A stretch of 64,000 nucleotides of DNA from Pseudomonadota bacterium (lineage in GTDB: Bacteria > Pseudomonadota > Alphaproteobacteria > Puniceispirillales > Marisalimonadaceae). The position numbers and the translations under genes are program-made. Location of the stretch: the NCBI GenBank assembly GCA_028382005.1, contig JAOESH010000004.1, positions 21,170 to 85,169 of the forward strand, written 5' to 3'. The notes beneath the pieces were generated by a model, which saw only the letters and a program-made list of their open reading frames with translations, was not told the origin of the DNA and searched no databases. Below, one piece after another: positions 55,175 through 63,157 of this stretch; within the stretch, counting starts at the first letter, position 1; every line of letters begins with the position of its first letter.

Positions 55175-55196
55175 ATGTTTAAGTAAATATAAACAT
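55175..55196. promoter_or_regulatory. Inverted repeat in the uraH/uraD divergent promoter gap
   Basis: ATGTTTA-agtaaata-TAAACAT: 7-bp perfect arms, 8-base spacer, midway between the two divergent start codons. It is placed where a shared operator for urate catabolism would be expected. No regulator gene is nearby to assign it to. Confidence 0.4.
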
Positions 55197-55215
55197 AATA
55201 ATATTAGGTGATGCA

Positions 55216-55737
55216 ATGTCCAATAAAACTTTTACATTCAATTCCAAAACAATAAATCAAGATGAACTTATAGATTTACTTGAAAGTATTTATGAACATT
55301 CACCGTGGGTTCCTCTAAGGCTTTTTTCTGGTAAAATCAATAAGACTATAGATAAAGAATATTTGTATGAAAAAATGAAAGTTGTTGTTAATAATGCAAG
55401 TAAAACAGAAAAATTGAATTTAATTAGGTCTCATCCTGAATTAGGAAACAAGCTACAAAAAACAGATGAATTAACTAAATTTTCGAAGGACGAACAAAAA
55501 TCTGCTGGATTAGATCGGTGTAATGAAGAAGAATTCAAAATTTTAACTCATCTCAATCAACAATATAGAGCTCAATTTGAGTTTCCGTTTATCATTGCTG
55601 TAAAAGGCTTGTCAAAAAATAACATTATAAGTGAAATGAAAATAAGAGTTAATAGTACAAAACAAGAAGAGTTTGAAACTGCAATAAACGAAATTCATAA
55701 AATAGCCAAGTTAAGGATTTATGATCTAAATTATTGA
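55216..55737 (+). CDS. uraD: OHCU decarboxylase
   Basis: Decarboxylates 2-oxo-4-hydroxy-4-carboxy-5-ureidoimidazoline to (S)-allantoin. The 173-aa protein has YEHSPWVPLRLF and the catalytic SHPELGNKL near residue 76 (His and Glu), followed by FKILTHLNQQYRAQFEFPFIIAVKG. An AGGTGAT ribosome site precedes ATG 55216. It is the only plus-strand gene of the urate-to-allantoin steps, divergent from uraH. Confidence 0.94.
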   Translation: MSNKTFTFNSKTINQDELIDLLESIYEHSPWVPLRLFSGKINKTIDKEYLYEKMKVVVNNASKTEKLNLIRSHPELGNKLQKTDELTKFSKDEQKSAGLDRCNEEEFKILTHLNQQYRAQFEFPFIIAVKGLSKNNIISEMKIRVNSTKQEEFETAINEIHKIAKLRIYDLNY

Positions 55738-55768
55738 ATACTAAACTTTTTCCAACAATTAAATAATT

Positions 55769-56473
55769 CTAAATTGGAATTCCATAATTTTTATTAGGTG
55801 GATTAGTAATTTTTTTTATTTTTAAGTCTTGTTTTGAGAGAGCTTCTAAAAGTGTTGCCGCTGCAGTAACACCTTCAACTATTGGAATATTAAATCTATC
55901 ACTAAAAATTTTTGTTAAATTAAGAATTCCTGGGCTAGTTATTATTATTGCTTCTGGGTTATCCTCAACTATAGTTCTATTAATTTCACTCTCTAATTTT
56001 TTTATATTCAATTTTGACATCGTTTCCATATCCAATATTGGTACTTCAATTGATTTCAAAGAGACGCATTTATTATCAAGATCATATTTTATCAAATTAT
56101 TTTTAAGTGCTTCATGAGATGTAGATAAGTTTGTGATAATTGAAAACTTATTTGCAATAATGTTAGCAGTGTAAAATGCTGCCTCACCTATCCCTATGAC
56201 AGGCCTAGAAGTAATTTTTCTAATAACATCTATTCCAATGTCTTCGTAGCAAGCTATGATGAAGGCATCTGAAGAATTGTTACTCTCTATCTCTTTAACA
56301 ATTTTTGAAACATTAGCTGTTTCTAGGTAATAGCTATAATAATCCTCAAAAATAGAATTTTGATTCAGGTAAACTGTTGAATTTTTGTCAATTACTTCAG
56401 AAACACATTTTTTAAGCTTGGCATTCGATTTATCTGTTGCGTATGGATTTATAATACATATTTCAATACTCAA
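55769..56473 (-). CDS. Hydantoin/Asp-Glu racemase family protein with one catalytic Cys replaced
   Basis: A 234-aa protein of the hydantoin/allantoin racemase (HyuE/HpxA) family. The first catalytic cysteine is intact in FIIACYEDIGID (Cys75). The second, usually in a GCAGM context near residue 180, reads ITSPGIL here, with Ser180. Family racemases use two opposed thiols, so racemisation by the usual two-base route looks impaired. It could use Ser180 weakly, act on one face only, as related maleate isomerase/arylmalonate decarboxylase proteins do, or bind ligand only. Eleven bases separate it from the molybdo-reductase. Confidence 0.82.
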   Translation of the reverse strand: MSIEICIINPYATDKSNAKLKKCVSEVIDKNSTVYLNQNSIFEDYYSYYLETANVSKIVKEIESNNSSDAFIIACYEDIGIDVIRKITSRPVIGIGEAAFYTANIIANKFSIITNLSTSHEALKNNLIKYDLDNKCVSLKSIEVPILDMETMSKLNIKKLESEINRTIVEDNPEAIIITSPGILNLTKIFSDRFNIPIVEGVTAAATLLEALSKQDLKIKKITNPPNKNYGIPI

Positions 56474-56484
56474 GATGAATAACT

Positions 56485-58830
56485 CTATTTATTAATTATA
56501 TTTGGTTTATCAAATATAGTAATGGGAGGTAATTCTTTAGTGAATTTTTTAATTTCAACTAATGTTGAATGAGCTGAAGGGCCTTGAGCAAGTGAAGAAG
56601 TTCCAATATCTTCAGTTAAGACATTTGGATTTCCATGAACACAAAAACTTCCGTCATCTAGTGGATCATACCATGCACCCACAGGCAAAAAAACTATACC
56701 TGGCATTACTTCATTACTTATAATAACACCGGCAAGACATTTACCTCTTTTATTAAAAATTTCAACTATGTCACCATTATTCAAATTTCGAAAATTAGCG
56801 TCTTTTATATTAATTTTTATGGGTTCTCTTCCATTAATTTTAAATTTTTGACTTTCTGATCCGTTATCAAGTTGGCTGTGTAGTCTGTTATGTGGTTGAC
56901 CAGAAATAAGTTGAAGAGGAAATTGTTTGGTAAGAGCTGATCCTAACCATTCATCTTGTTCTAACCAAGTAGGATGCCCAGGGCAGTCATCATAATTAAA
57001 ATCAGCAACAGTCTTAGAAAATATTTCAATTTTACCTGATGGTGTTGGTATAGGGTTATTTATGGGATCTTTTCTGAACTCTTCTAGAAGAATAGTTTGT
57101 TTCGTGGGAGATAAAACTTCTTGAAATCCATTTTTCCAAAATTTATCAAATTCTTGTAGATTGAAATCAGCTTGGCTAGCACTGTCTCTTGCTTCTTCCC
57201 ATAAATGTCTTAGCCATTGGTCTTCATTACGGTTTTCAGTAAATTTTTCATTAATATTTAGTTTTGCTGAGATAGCAGAAAAGATTTCATAATCAGATTT
57301 AGATTCACCTATTGGCTCAATGACTTTATGCATTGGAGATATTGTTTGGTCCCAATGTCTTATACCAATATCATTTCTCTCTAAAGAGGTAGTTGCAGGC
57401 AAAACTATATCTGCATGTCTTGCCAAGCTATTCCACCAAATCTCATTAACTATAATACTATCTGGTTGTTTAAAGGCCTTCACAAGTTTTTTTAAATTCA
57501 TCTGATGATGAAAAGGATTTCCACCAGCCCAATATACTAGCTTAATGTCAGGATATTTTAGTTCTGTGCCATTATATGTAAAACCTTTTCCTGGCTCTAG
57601 AAGCATATCGGACACTCTTGCAACTGGTATAAAATCACTTACTGGATTTTGAAATTGTTCTAAGGCTGGCCATTTATGATAATTTACAGGATTACCTATA
57701 CCATTTTCGGCACTATAGCCTAGTCCAAATCCTCCGCCAGGAAGACCTATTTGTCCTAACATGCAAGCTAAAACAGTAATCATCCAATGAGATTGCTCTC
57801 CATATTGTTGTCTTTGTAAGGCCCATGCTCCTGTTATCATGGTTCTTTTTTTAGACATCTGTTTTGCTAAATCATATATAGTATTACTTGGTATTCCTGT
57901 AATTTTGGAGGCCCAAAAGGGCGTTTTTGCTTTCCCGTCTGTTGTTCCTTTTAAGTAGTTACAAAAAATTTTGTAACCAGTACAATATTTATTTAGAAAA
58001 TCTTTATCTACCAAACTTTCAGTTTCGAGTATAAAAGCTACACCAAGCATAAAGGCTGTGTCTGTACCAGGTCTGATTTTAATCCAATCTGCTTTACTAA
58101 TAATATCAGCTTCCATTTCCATTGGGCTAATATTAATAAATTTAATTCCTTTTTTTTCACAACTTTTAATAAATTCTTTAGTTGTGTGTTTACCCACACC
58201 ACCTGATGTTACTTGTGAGTTTTTTAAAGGTAATCCGCCAAACATAACCATTAGCTCAGAATTATCTTTAATGTTATTCCAGTCAGTGTGTGTATCCAGA
58301 AACTTTCTGTACGATAAACCGATGACATGAGGCATAATTGTTTCGCTTGCAGCATAAGAATAAGTGTTAACCGATTTGGTGTATCCACCGTAAGAGTTAA
58401 AAAATCTATGAAGTTGACTTTGTGCATGGTGAAATCTACCAGCCGAAGCCCAACCATAGGAACCTGCATAAAAAGATTTATTTTTGTATTTCTTTTTAAT
58501 TCTGTTCATTTCAAATGACACTATGTCAATAGCTTCTTCCCATGAGACAGGAACAAAGTTATCAGATCCACGCTTTTCTCTTGATCGTTTGCCTGTAATA
58601 GACGTTTTGCTATTAGCTAATTCTTTTCGAATTTCTTTAAGGTAACCTTTACGAATATGCGGAACTTTAATTCTTAATTCATCGTCTATACTGTCTAAAA
58701 TACCATTTGCAATGGAAGATGGATCTCTATCTTTTTCATATGGCTTTATGCCAACAAGTTTTTCGTTCTCGGTCTCGGCATAATAGCTTCCCCAATGAAA
58801 AGCAGTTGGTTTTTTAATTTTATTTGGCAT
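56485..58830 (-). CDS. DMSO reductase-family molybdenum enzyme, BisC/TorZ type
   Basis: A 781-aa molybdopterin-guanine-dinucleotide oxidoreductase. Opening TAFHWGSYYAE resembles BisC/DorA; the Mo-ligand serine is probably that of GSYGWASAGRFHHAQSQLHRF near residue 130; ALQRQQYGEQSHWM and RLHSQLDNG are further family segments. No N-terminal 4Fe-4S cysteines and no Tat signal are visible, so it is likely cytoplasmic as BisC is. Relatives reduce biotin sulfoxide, methionine sulfoxide, TMAO or DMSO. Its coupling to a racemase-like protein beside purine genes is unusual and gives no clear substrate. Confidence 0.9.
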   Translation of the reverse strand: MPNKIKKPTAFHWGSYYAETENEKLVGIKPYEKDRDPSSIANGILDSIDDELRIKVPHIRKGYLKEIRKELANSKTSITGKRSREKRGSDNFVPVSWEEAIDIVSFEMNRIKKKYKNKSFYAGSYGWASAGRFHHAQSQLHRFFNSYGGYTKSVNTYSYAASETIMPHVIGLSYRKFLDTHTDWNNIKDNSELMVMFGGLPLKNSQVTSGGVGKHTTKEFIKSCEKKGIKFINISPMEMEADIISKADWIKIRPGTDTAFMLGVAFILETESLVDKDFLNKYCTGYKIFCNYLKGTTDGKAKTPFWASKITGIPSNTIYDLAKQMSKKRTMITGAWALQRQQYGEQSHWMITVLACMLGQIGLPGGGFGLGYSAENGIGNPVNYHKWPALEQFQNPVSDFIPVARVSDMLLEPGKGFTYNGTELKYPDIKLVYWAGGNPFHHQMNLKKLVKAFKQPDSIIVNEIWWNSLARHADIVLPATTSLERNDIGIRHWDQTISPMHKVIEPIGESKSDYEIFSAISAKLNINEKFTENRNEDQWLRHLWEEARDSASQADFNLQEFDKFWKNGFQEVLSPTKQTILLEEFRKDPINNPIPTPSGKIEIFSKTVADFNYDDCPGHPTWLEQDEWLGSALTKQFPLQLISGQPHNRLHSQLDNGSESQKFKINGREPIKINIKDANFRNLNNGDIVEIFNKRGKCLAGVIISNEVMPGIVFLPVGAWYDPLDDGSFCVHGNPNVLTEDIGTSSLAQGPSAHSTLVEIKKFTKELPPITIFDKPNIINK

Positions 58831-58871
58831 TCTTACCTCATATTGGATTTATATTAAATCTAAATTGAATT

Positions 58872-61826
58872 TTAGTAAATTATATTATCATCTAGAAATT
58901 TAGCAACATGCATGGCTTTCCTATTCATACCGTCTTTTATTTGACATCTACACGATGTTCCATCAGCAATGATTTTAATATCTTTTGAATTTTTTTTAAT
59001 TGCGGGGAATAATCTTTCTTCAGCCATCTTCATTGATATATCATATGTATCCTTTCCATATCCAAATGCACCAGCCATTCCACAACAACTTGTTTCAATT
59101 GTTTCAACTTCTAAACCCTCAATTTTACTTAAGATCTGCTCAATTGGTTTTACTACGTCAAATGCCTTTTGATGGCAATGTCCGTGCAGTAAAATTTTTT
59201 CATTTAATTTTTTAAACTTAATTTTTTTATTTTGCGTAGCCAATAATTCTTCGAATGTAAAAGAGTTATTTTTTAGTAGGTCAGTGTTCTTACCTTTCAA
59301 TAAAGCTGGTAATTCGTCTCTAAACGATAAGATACATGAGGGTTCTAATCCAACTACTTTAACACCCTGTAATAGGAAAGGTAAGAAAGTATCAAAAACA
59401 TTATTTGCCTCAATTTTTGCGTTTTTAATTAAGCCATTACTTAGATATGTTCTTCCACAGCATAATGAATTTTTAGTGTTTTTTGACTTTGGAATAAAAG
59501 GCGAAAAGCCGGCGGCTTTTAATACTTTTATTGCAGATCTTATATTCTCGGGTTCGTAGTATCGATTGAATGTATCAACAAATAAAATAACTGGTTTCTT
59601 ATTTCTATTTTTGTCGATTGTGTCTAATAATTCATTATCTTTAAAGTAATCACTTCTCCATTCTGGAAGAGGTCTTTTAGCAGTAAAGCCAAAAAATATT
59701 TCACTTATTTTTGCTAAGCCTGGAATTTTATCTCTAAGATTCATAATTTTAGAAAACTTTGAAGCAAATGGTGCATATTGAGGTAAGAATGCAACAAGTT
59801 TGCTATTAATATCTAAGCCATATTTTTTAGCTTTTAAATAAGACAGTTCAATTTTCATTTTTGACATGTCTACACCTGTGGGACATTCTCTTTTACAGGC
59901 TTTACATGAAACACATAGCTTCATTGTATCAGTCATATCATCGCTAATTAAAGCATCTTTCCCAAGTTGTCCTGAAAGAGCTAACCTAAGAGAATTAGCT
60001 CTTCCTCTAGTGGAATCTTTTTCATCTTTAGTAACTCTAAAAGATGGACACATTACACCGCCATCTAATTTTCTACATGATCCGTTATTATTGCACATTT
60101 CAATTGCACCCTGAAACCCACCAGCTTTACCGGGCCAATCAGACCAGTCTAAAAGTGTGTTGATATTCTCAGCGTTATATGAAGGTGCATACCTAAAAAG
60201 TTCTCTTGTATCCATTTTAGGCGAGTTAATAATTTTTCCTGGATTAAAAATATTATAAGGATCAAATGATTTTTTGACAGTTTTAAAAAAATCAATCATT
60301 TTTTTGCCAAACATCACTTCATTGAATTCGGATCTAACTATTCCGTCACCATGCTCACCGGAATAAGATCCGTTGAATTTTTTAACTAGAGCACTCGTTT
60401 CATTAGCAATATCTCTCATTTTTGAAACATCTTCATTTAGTTTCATATTTAGAACAGGTCGTACATGAAGACATCCAACAGATGCATGAGCGTACCAAGT
60501 ACCCTTAGTATTATGTTTATTAAAAATTTTATTTAATCCGTCAGTATATTCTGCCAAGTCTTTCAATTCAACAGCACAATCCTCGATAAAAGAAACTGGC
60601 TTTGCTTCTTGTTTCATAGACATCATTATGTTTAGACCTGATTTCCTCATTTCACTTACTTTTGATTGGAGGCTATCTTCTATCACATCTACAACTCCTC
60701 CATTTTTTTTATTATCTTTCCAAGAGTATCCAAGATCTCCAATTAATTGATGAAGTTTTTTTAACCTGTGAAAGTTTTCATTCATATCTTCTTCTGCAAA
60801 TTCAACTATAAGTAAAGATTTTGGATTCCCTTTTACGACTGCTTCAACTGTCGGCTTAAACATATCAATTTTTCTTGCAAGACTTAACATAGTATCATCA
60901 ACCAATTCTACTGCTACTGGGTCTAATGGAACTATATGCTGAGCTGCATCCATAGCTTCATAAAATGAAGGAAAATGACAAATACCCATAATTTTTTTAG
61001 ATGGAAGCGGTGATAACTTAAGAGTAATTGAAGATGAATAGGCTAAAGTGCCTTCAGAACCAACTAGTAAGTGTGACAAATTAATACCATCTCCTATTTT
61101 GCCATTGGGTCTACTTGCCATTGCATCTGGGATTAGTGCATCAATATTATAACCACCCACTCTTCTAAGAACTTTAGGAAATTTAGAAAGAATTTCGTTT
61201 TGATTATCTTTAGCTAATTTTAGAAGATCTACAATAATTTTAGTAGCTCCACCACTACTTGAATTAATATGATTGTTTTCTATTTTCCCAAAATTATATG
61301 TTGAACCATCAAATAATATTGCTTCTATATCAAGGACATTATCTCTCATCATTCCATATCTAATTGATCTACCACCACAACTGTTATTTCCAGCCATACC
61401 TCCAATTGTAGCCCTACTTGAAGTTGAAACGTCTACTGGAAACCATACTCCAAAAGGCTTTAAAAATCGGTTTAGCTCATCAAGCACTATTCCGGGCTCC
61501 ACTATGCATGTCATTTTATCTTTATTAAAATCTAATATTTTATTTAAAAACTTTGAATTATCTATGACTATTGCTTCATTAACTGTTTGACCACATTGAG
61601 AAGTACCTCCTCCTCTAGCTAAAAGTGGGATTTTGGCTTCTCGAGCATAATTTATAGTTTCTATTAGATCAGACTTAGTTTTTGGTATTAAAACACCATA
61701 AGGCATGATTTGATAAATTGATGCGTCTGTAGCGTATCTACCTCTGGTAAAATTATCGTAATGAACTTCAGCTGTTGTGTTATTTTTCAATTTTTTTAGT
61801 AATTGGTTTGAACTACCGTCTGGCAT
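58872..61826 (-). CDS. Fused FAD-linked oxidase and Fe-S/CCG oxidoreductase (YdiJ-like D-2-hydroxyacid dehydrogenase)
   Basis: A 984-aa two-part enzyme. Residues about 30-530: FAD-linked oxidase (GGGTSQCGQ, NNSCGGRSIRYGM, GSEGTLA), like GlcD or D-lactate dehydrogenase. Then Fe-S cysteines (CNNNGSCRK...CP, CVSCKACKRECP). C-terminal part: CCG domains with LCCGRTYL and SCCGMAGAFGYG, as in GlcF. YdiJ-type fusions oxidise D-2-hydroxyglutarate or D-lactate and pass electrons to quinone. Near genes producing and using glyoxylate, glycolate is a further candidate. A palindrome sits before its start. Confidence 0.92.
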   Translation of the reverse strand: MPDGSSNQLLKKLKNNTTAEVHYDNFTRGRYATDASIYQIMPYGVLIPKTKSDLIETINYAREAKIPLLARGGGTSQCGQTVNEAIVIDNSKFLNKILDFNKDKMTCIVEPGIVLDELNRFLKPFGVWFPVDVSTSSRATIGGMAGNNSCGGRSIRYGMMRDNVLDIEAILFDGSTYNFGKIENNHINSSSGGATKIIVDLLKLAKDNQNEILSKFPKVLRRVGGYNIDALIPDAMASRPNGKIGDGINLSHLLVGSEGTLAYSSSITLKLSPLPSKKIMGICHFPSFYEAMDAAQHIVPLDPVAVELVDDTMLSLARKIDMFKPTVEAVVKGNPKSLLIVEFAEEDMNENFHRLKKLHQLIGDLGYSWKDNKKNGGVVDVIEDSLQSKVSEMRKSGLNIMMSMKQEAKPVSFIEDCAVELKDLAEYTDGLNKIFNKHNTKGTWYAHASVGCLHVRPVLNMKLNEDVSKMRDIANETSALVKKFNGSYSGEHGDGIVRSEFNEVMFGKKMIDFFKTVKKSFDPYNIFNPGKIINSPKMDTRELFRYAPSYNAENINTLLDWSDWPGKAGGFQGAIEMCNNNGSCRKLDGGVMCPSFRVTKDEKDSTRGRANSLRLALSGQLGKDALISDDMTDTMKLCVSCKACKRECPTGVDMSKMKIELSYLKAKKYGLDINSKLVAFLPQYAPFASKFSKIMNLRDKIPGLAKISEIFFGFTAKRPLPEWRSDYFKDNELLDTIDKNRNKKPVILFVDTFNRYYEPENIRSAIKVLKAAGFSPFIPKSKNTKNSLCCGRTYLSNGLIKNAKIEANNVFDTFLPFLLQGVKVVGLEPSCILSFRDELPALLKGKNTDLLKNNSFTFEELLATQNKKIKFKKLNEKILLHGHCHQKAFDVVKPIEQILSKIEGLEVETIETSCCGMAGAFGYGKDTYDISMKMAEERLFPAIKKNSKDIKIIADGTSCRCQIKDGMNRKAMHVAKFLDDNIIY

Positions 61827-61842
61827 AAAAAAACCTCTATGT

Positions 61843-61858
61843 TTGAATTTAAATTCAA
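61843..61858. promoter_or_regulatory. 16-bp perfect palindrome in the divergent oxidase / aminotransferase gap
   Basis: TTGAATTTAAATTCAA is its own reverse complement and lies 17 bases upstream of the fused-oxidase ATG, in the 128-bp gap to the serine-glyoxylate aminotransferase gene. Position and symmetry suit a dimeric repressor site. Confidence 0.45.
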
Positions 61859-61954
61859 TATGGAAAATTTGTTATTTAAAGTGTATACGTAAAGTAATTT
61901 ATAAATAGTTTATTTTCAATGACAGATATCAAGTAAATAAGGAAATTTTTAAGT

Positions 61955-63130
61955 ATGAATAAAAAATATATGCCAGGGAAACATTTTTTACAATTGCCTG
62001 GACCTTCAAATGTACCCGATAGAATTTTACGTGCTATGGATTATCCTACTATAGATCATCGTGGCCCAGATTTTCCTTATTTAGCGAATGATTGTCTTAA
62101 TGGAATGAAAACAATATTCAAAACAAAATCAGATGTAATAATTTTTCCAGCTTCTGGAACAGGTGCATGGGAAGCCGCCCTAGTAAACACAATTAAGGCG
62201 GGAGATTTAGTCCTTATGGTAGAAACTGGTCATTTTGCAACTTTATGGAAGAAAATGGCTGATAAACTTGGTGTTATTACAGAGTTTTTAGAAACTGACT
62301 GGAGAAGGGGAGTTGAACCAGAAAAATTGTTAGATAGATTAAAAAAAGATACAGAAGGAAAAATCAAGGCTGTATGTGTAGTTCACAATGAAACATCTAC
62401 AGGGAGCATCTCTAGAATAAAAGAAGTAAGAGATGTAATGAATTTAGCTAATCATGAATCTTTGTTAATGGTTGATACTATTTCAGGGTTAGCTTCTATG
62501 GAATATAAACATGACGATTGGGGAGTTGATGTTACGATTTCAGGATCCCAAAAAGGCCTAATGCTACCTCCAGGGTTATCATTTAATGCAATATCTGAAA
62601 AAGCTGTTATTACTTCAAAAAAATCAGGGATGCATAGGTCCTATTGGGATTGGCAAGAACAAATAGAGGCTAATAAATCAGGCTCTTTTCCCTATACTCC
62701 GGCTACAAATCTATTGTATGGCTTAAAAGAAGCAATAAATATGCTTCACGAAGAGGGTTTAGAGAATGTTTTTAAACGTCATGATAGGCATGCAAAAGCG
62801 ACTAGGGCAGCAGTGCAAGCATGGGGATTAGAAGTTCTTTGCCAAGAAGAAAAAGATTACTCCAATGTCCTGACTGCTGTAAAATTGCCAGACGGTCATA
62901 ATGCTGATGAATTAAGAAAAATTATATTGGAAAACTTTAATATGTCTCTTGGTAACGGGTTGTCTAAACTTGCTGGAAAAGTTTTTAGAATCGGTCATTT
63001 AGGAGACTTTAATGACTTAATGTTAATGGGGACATTAACTGGTATAGAAATGGGCTTATCTTTAGCTGGTGTTCCTTATCAAAAGGGGGGAGCAGCAAGG
63101 GCTTCTGAATTTTTAATAAGTAGAAATTAG
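61955..63130 (+). CDS. Serine-glyoxylate aminotransferase family protein
   Basis: PLP-dependent class V aminotransferase converting glyoxylate and serine to glycine and hydroxypyruvate. 391 aa, normal length. N-terminal LQLPGPSNVPDRILRAMDYPTIDHRGPDF is characteristic of SgaA/AGXT; the PLP lysine is in ISGSQKGLMLPPGL near residue 200; ASGTGAWEAAL binds the cofactor phosphate. The ribosome site ATAAGGAAA precedes ATG 61955. Next to a pathway ending in glyoxylate it gives a direct route to glycine. It is followed by the malonyl-CoA decarboxylase gene after 27 bp. Confidence 0.93.
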   Translation: MNKKYMPGKHFLQLPGPSNVPDRILRAMDYPTIDHRGPDFPYLANDCLNGMKTIFKTKSDVIIFPASGTGAWEAALVNTIKAGDLVLMVETGHFATLWKKMADKLGVITEFLETDWRRGVEPEKLLDRLKKDTEGKIKAVCVVHNETSTGSISRIKEVRDVMNLANHESLLMVDTISGLASMEYKHDDWGVDVTISGSQKGLMLPPGLSFNAISEKAVITSKKSGMHRSYWDWQEQIEANKSGSFPYTPATNLLYGLKEAINMLHEEGLENVFKRHDRHAKATRAAVQAWGLEVLCQEEKDYSNVLTAVKLPDGHNADELRKIILENFNMSLGNGLSKLAGKVFRIGHLGDFNDLMLMGTLTGIEMGLSLAGVPYQKGGAARASEFLISRN

Positions 63131-63157
63131 ACTCAAAAAAACCATGGGCAAAGAAAT

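Noticed and set aside
58058-58518. Plus-strand ORFs inside the molybdo-reductase
   Set aside because: Shadow frames; the reductase is complete on the minus strand.
59284-61590. Plus-strand ORFs inside the fused FAD/Fe-S oxidase
   Set aside because: Shadow frames of a gene whose motifs run end to end.
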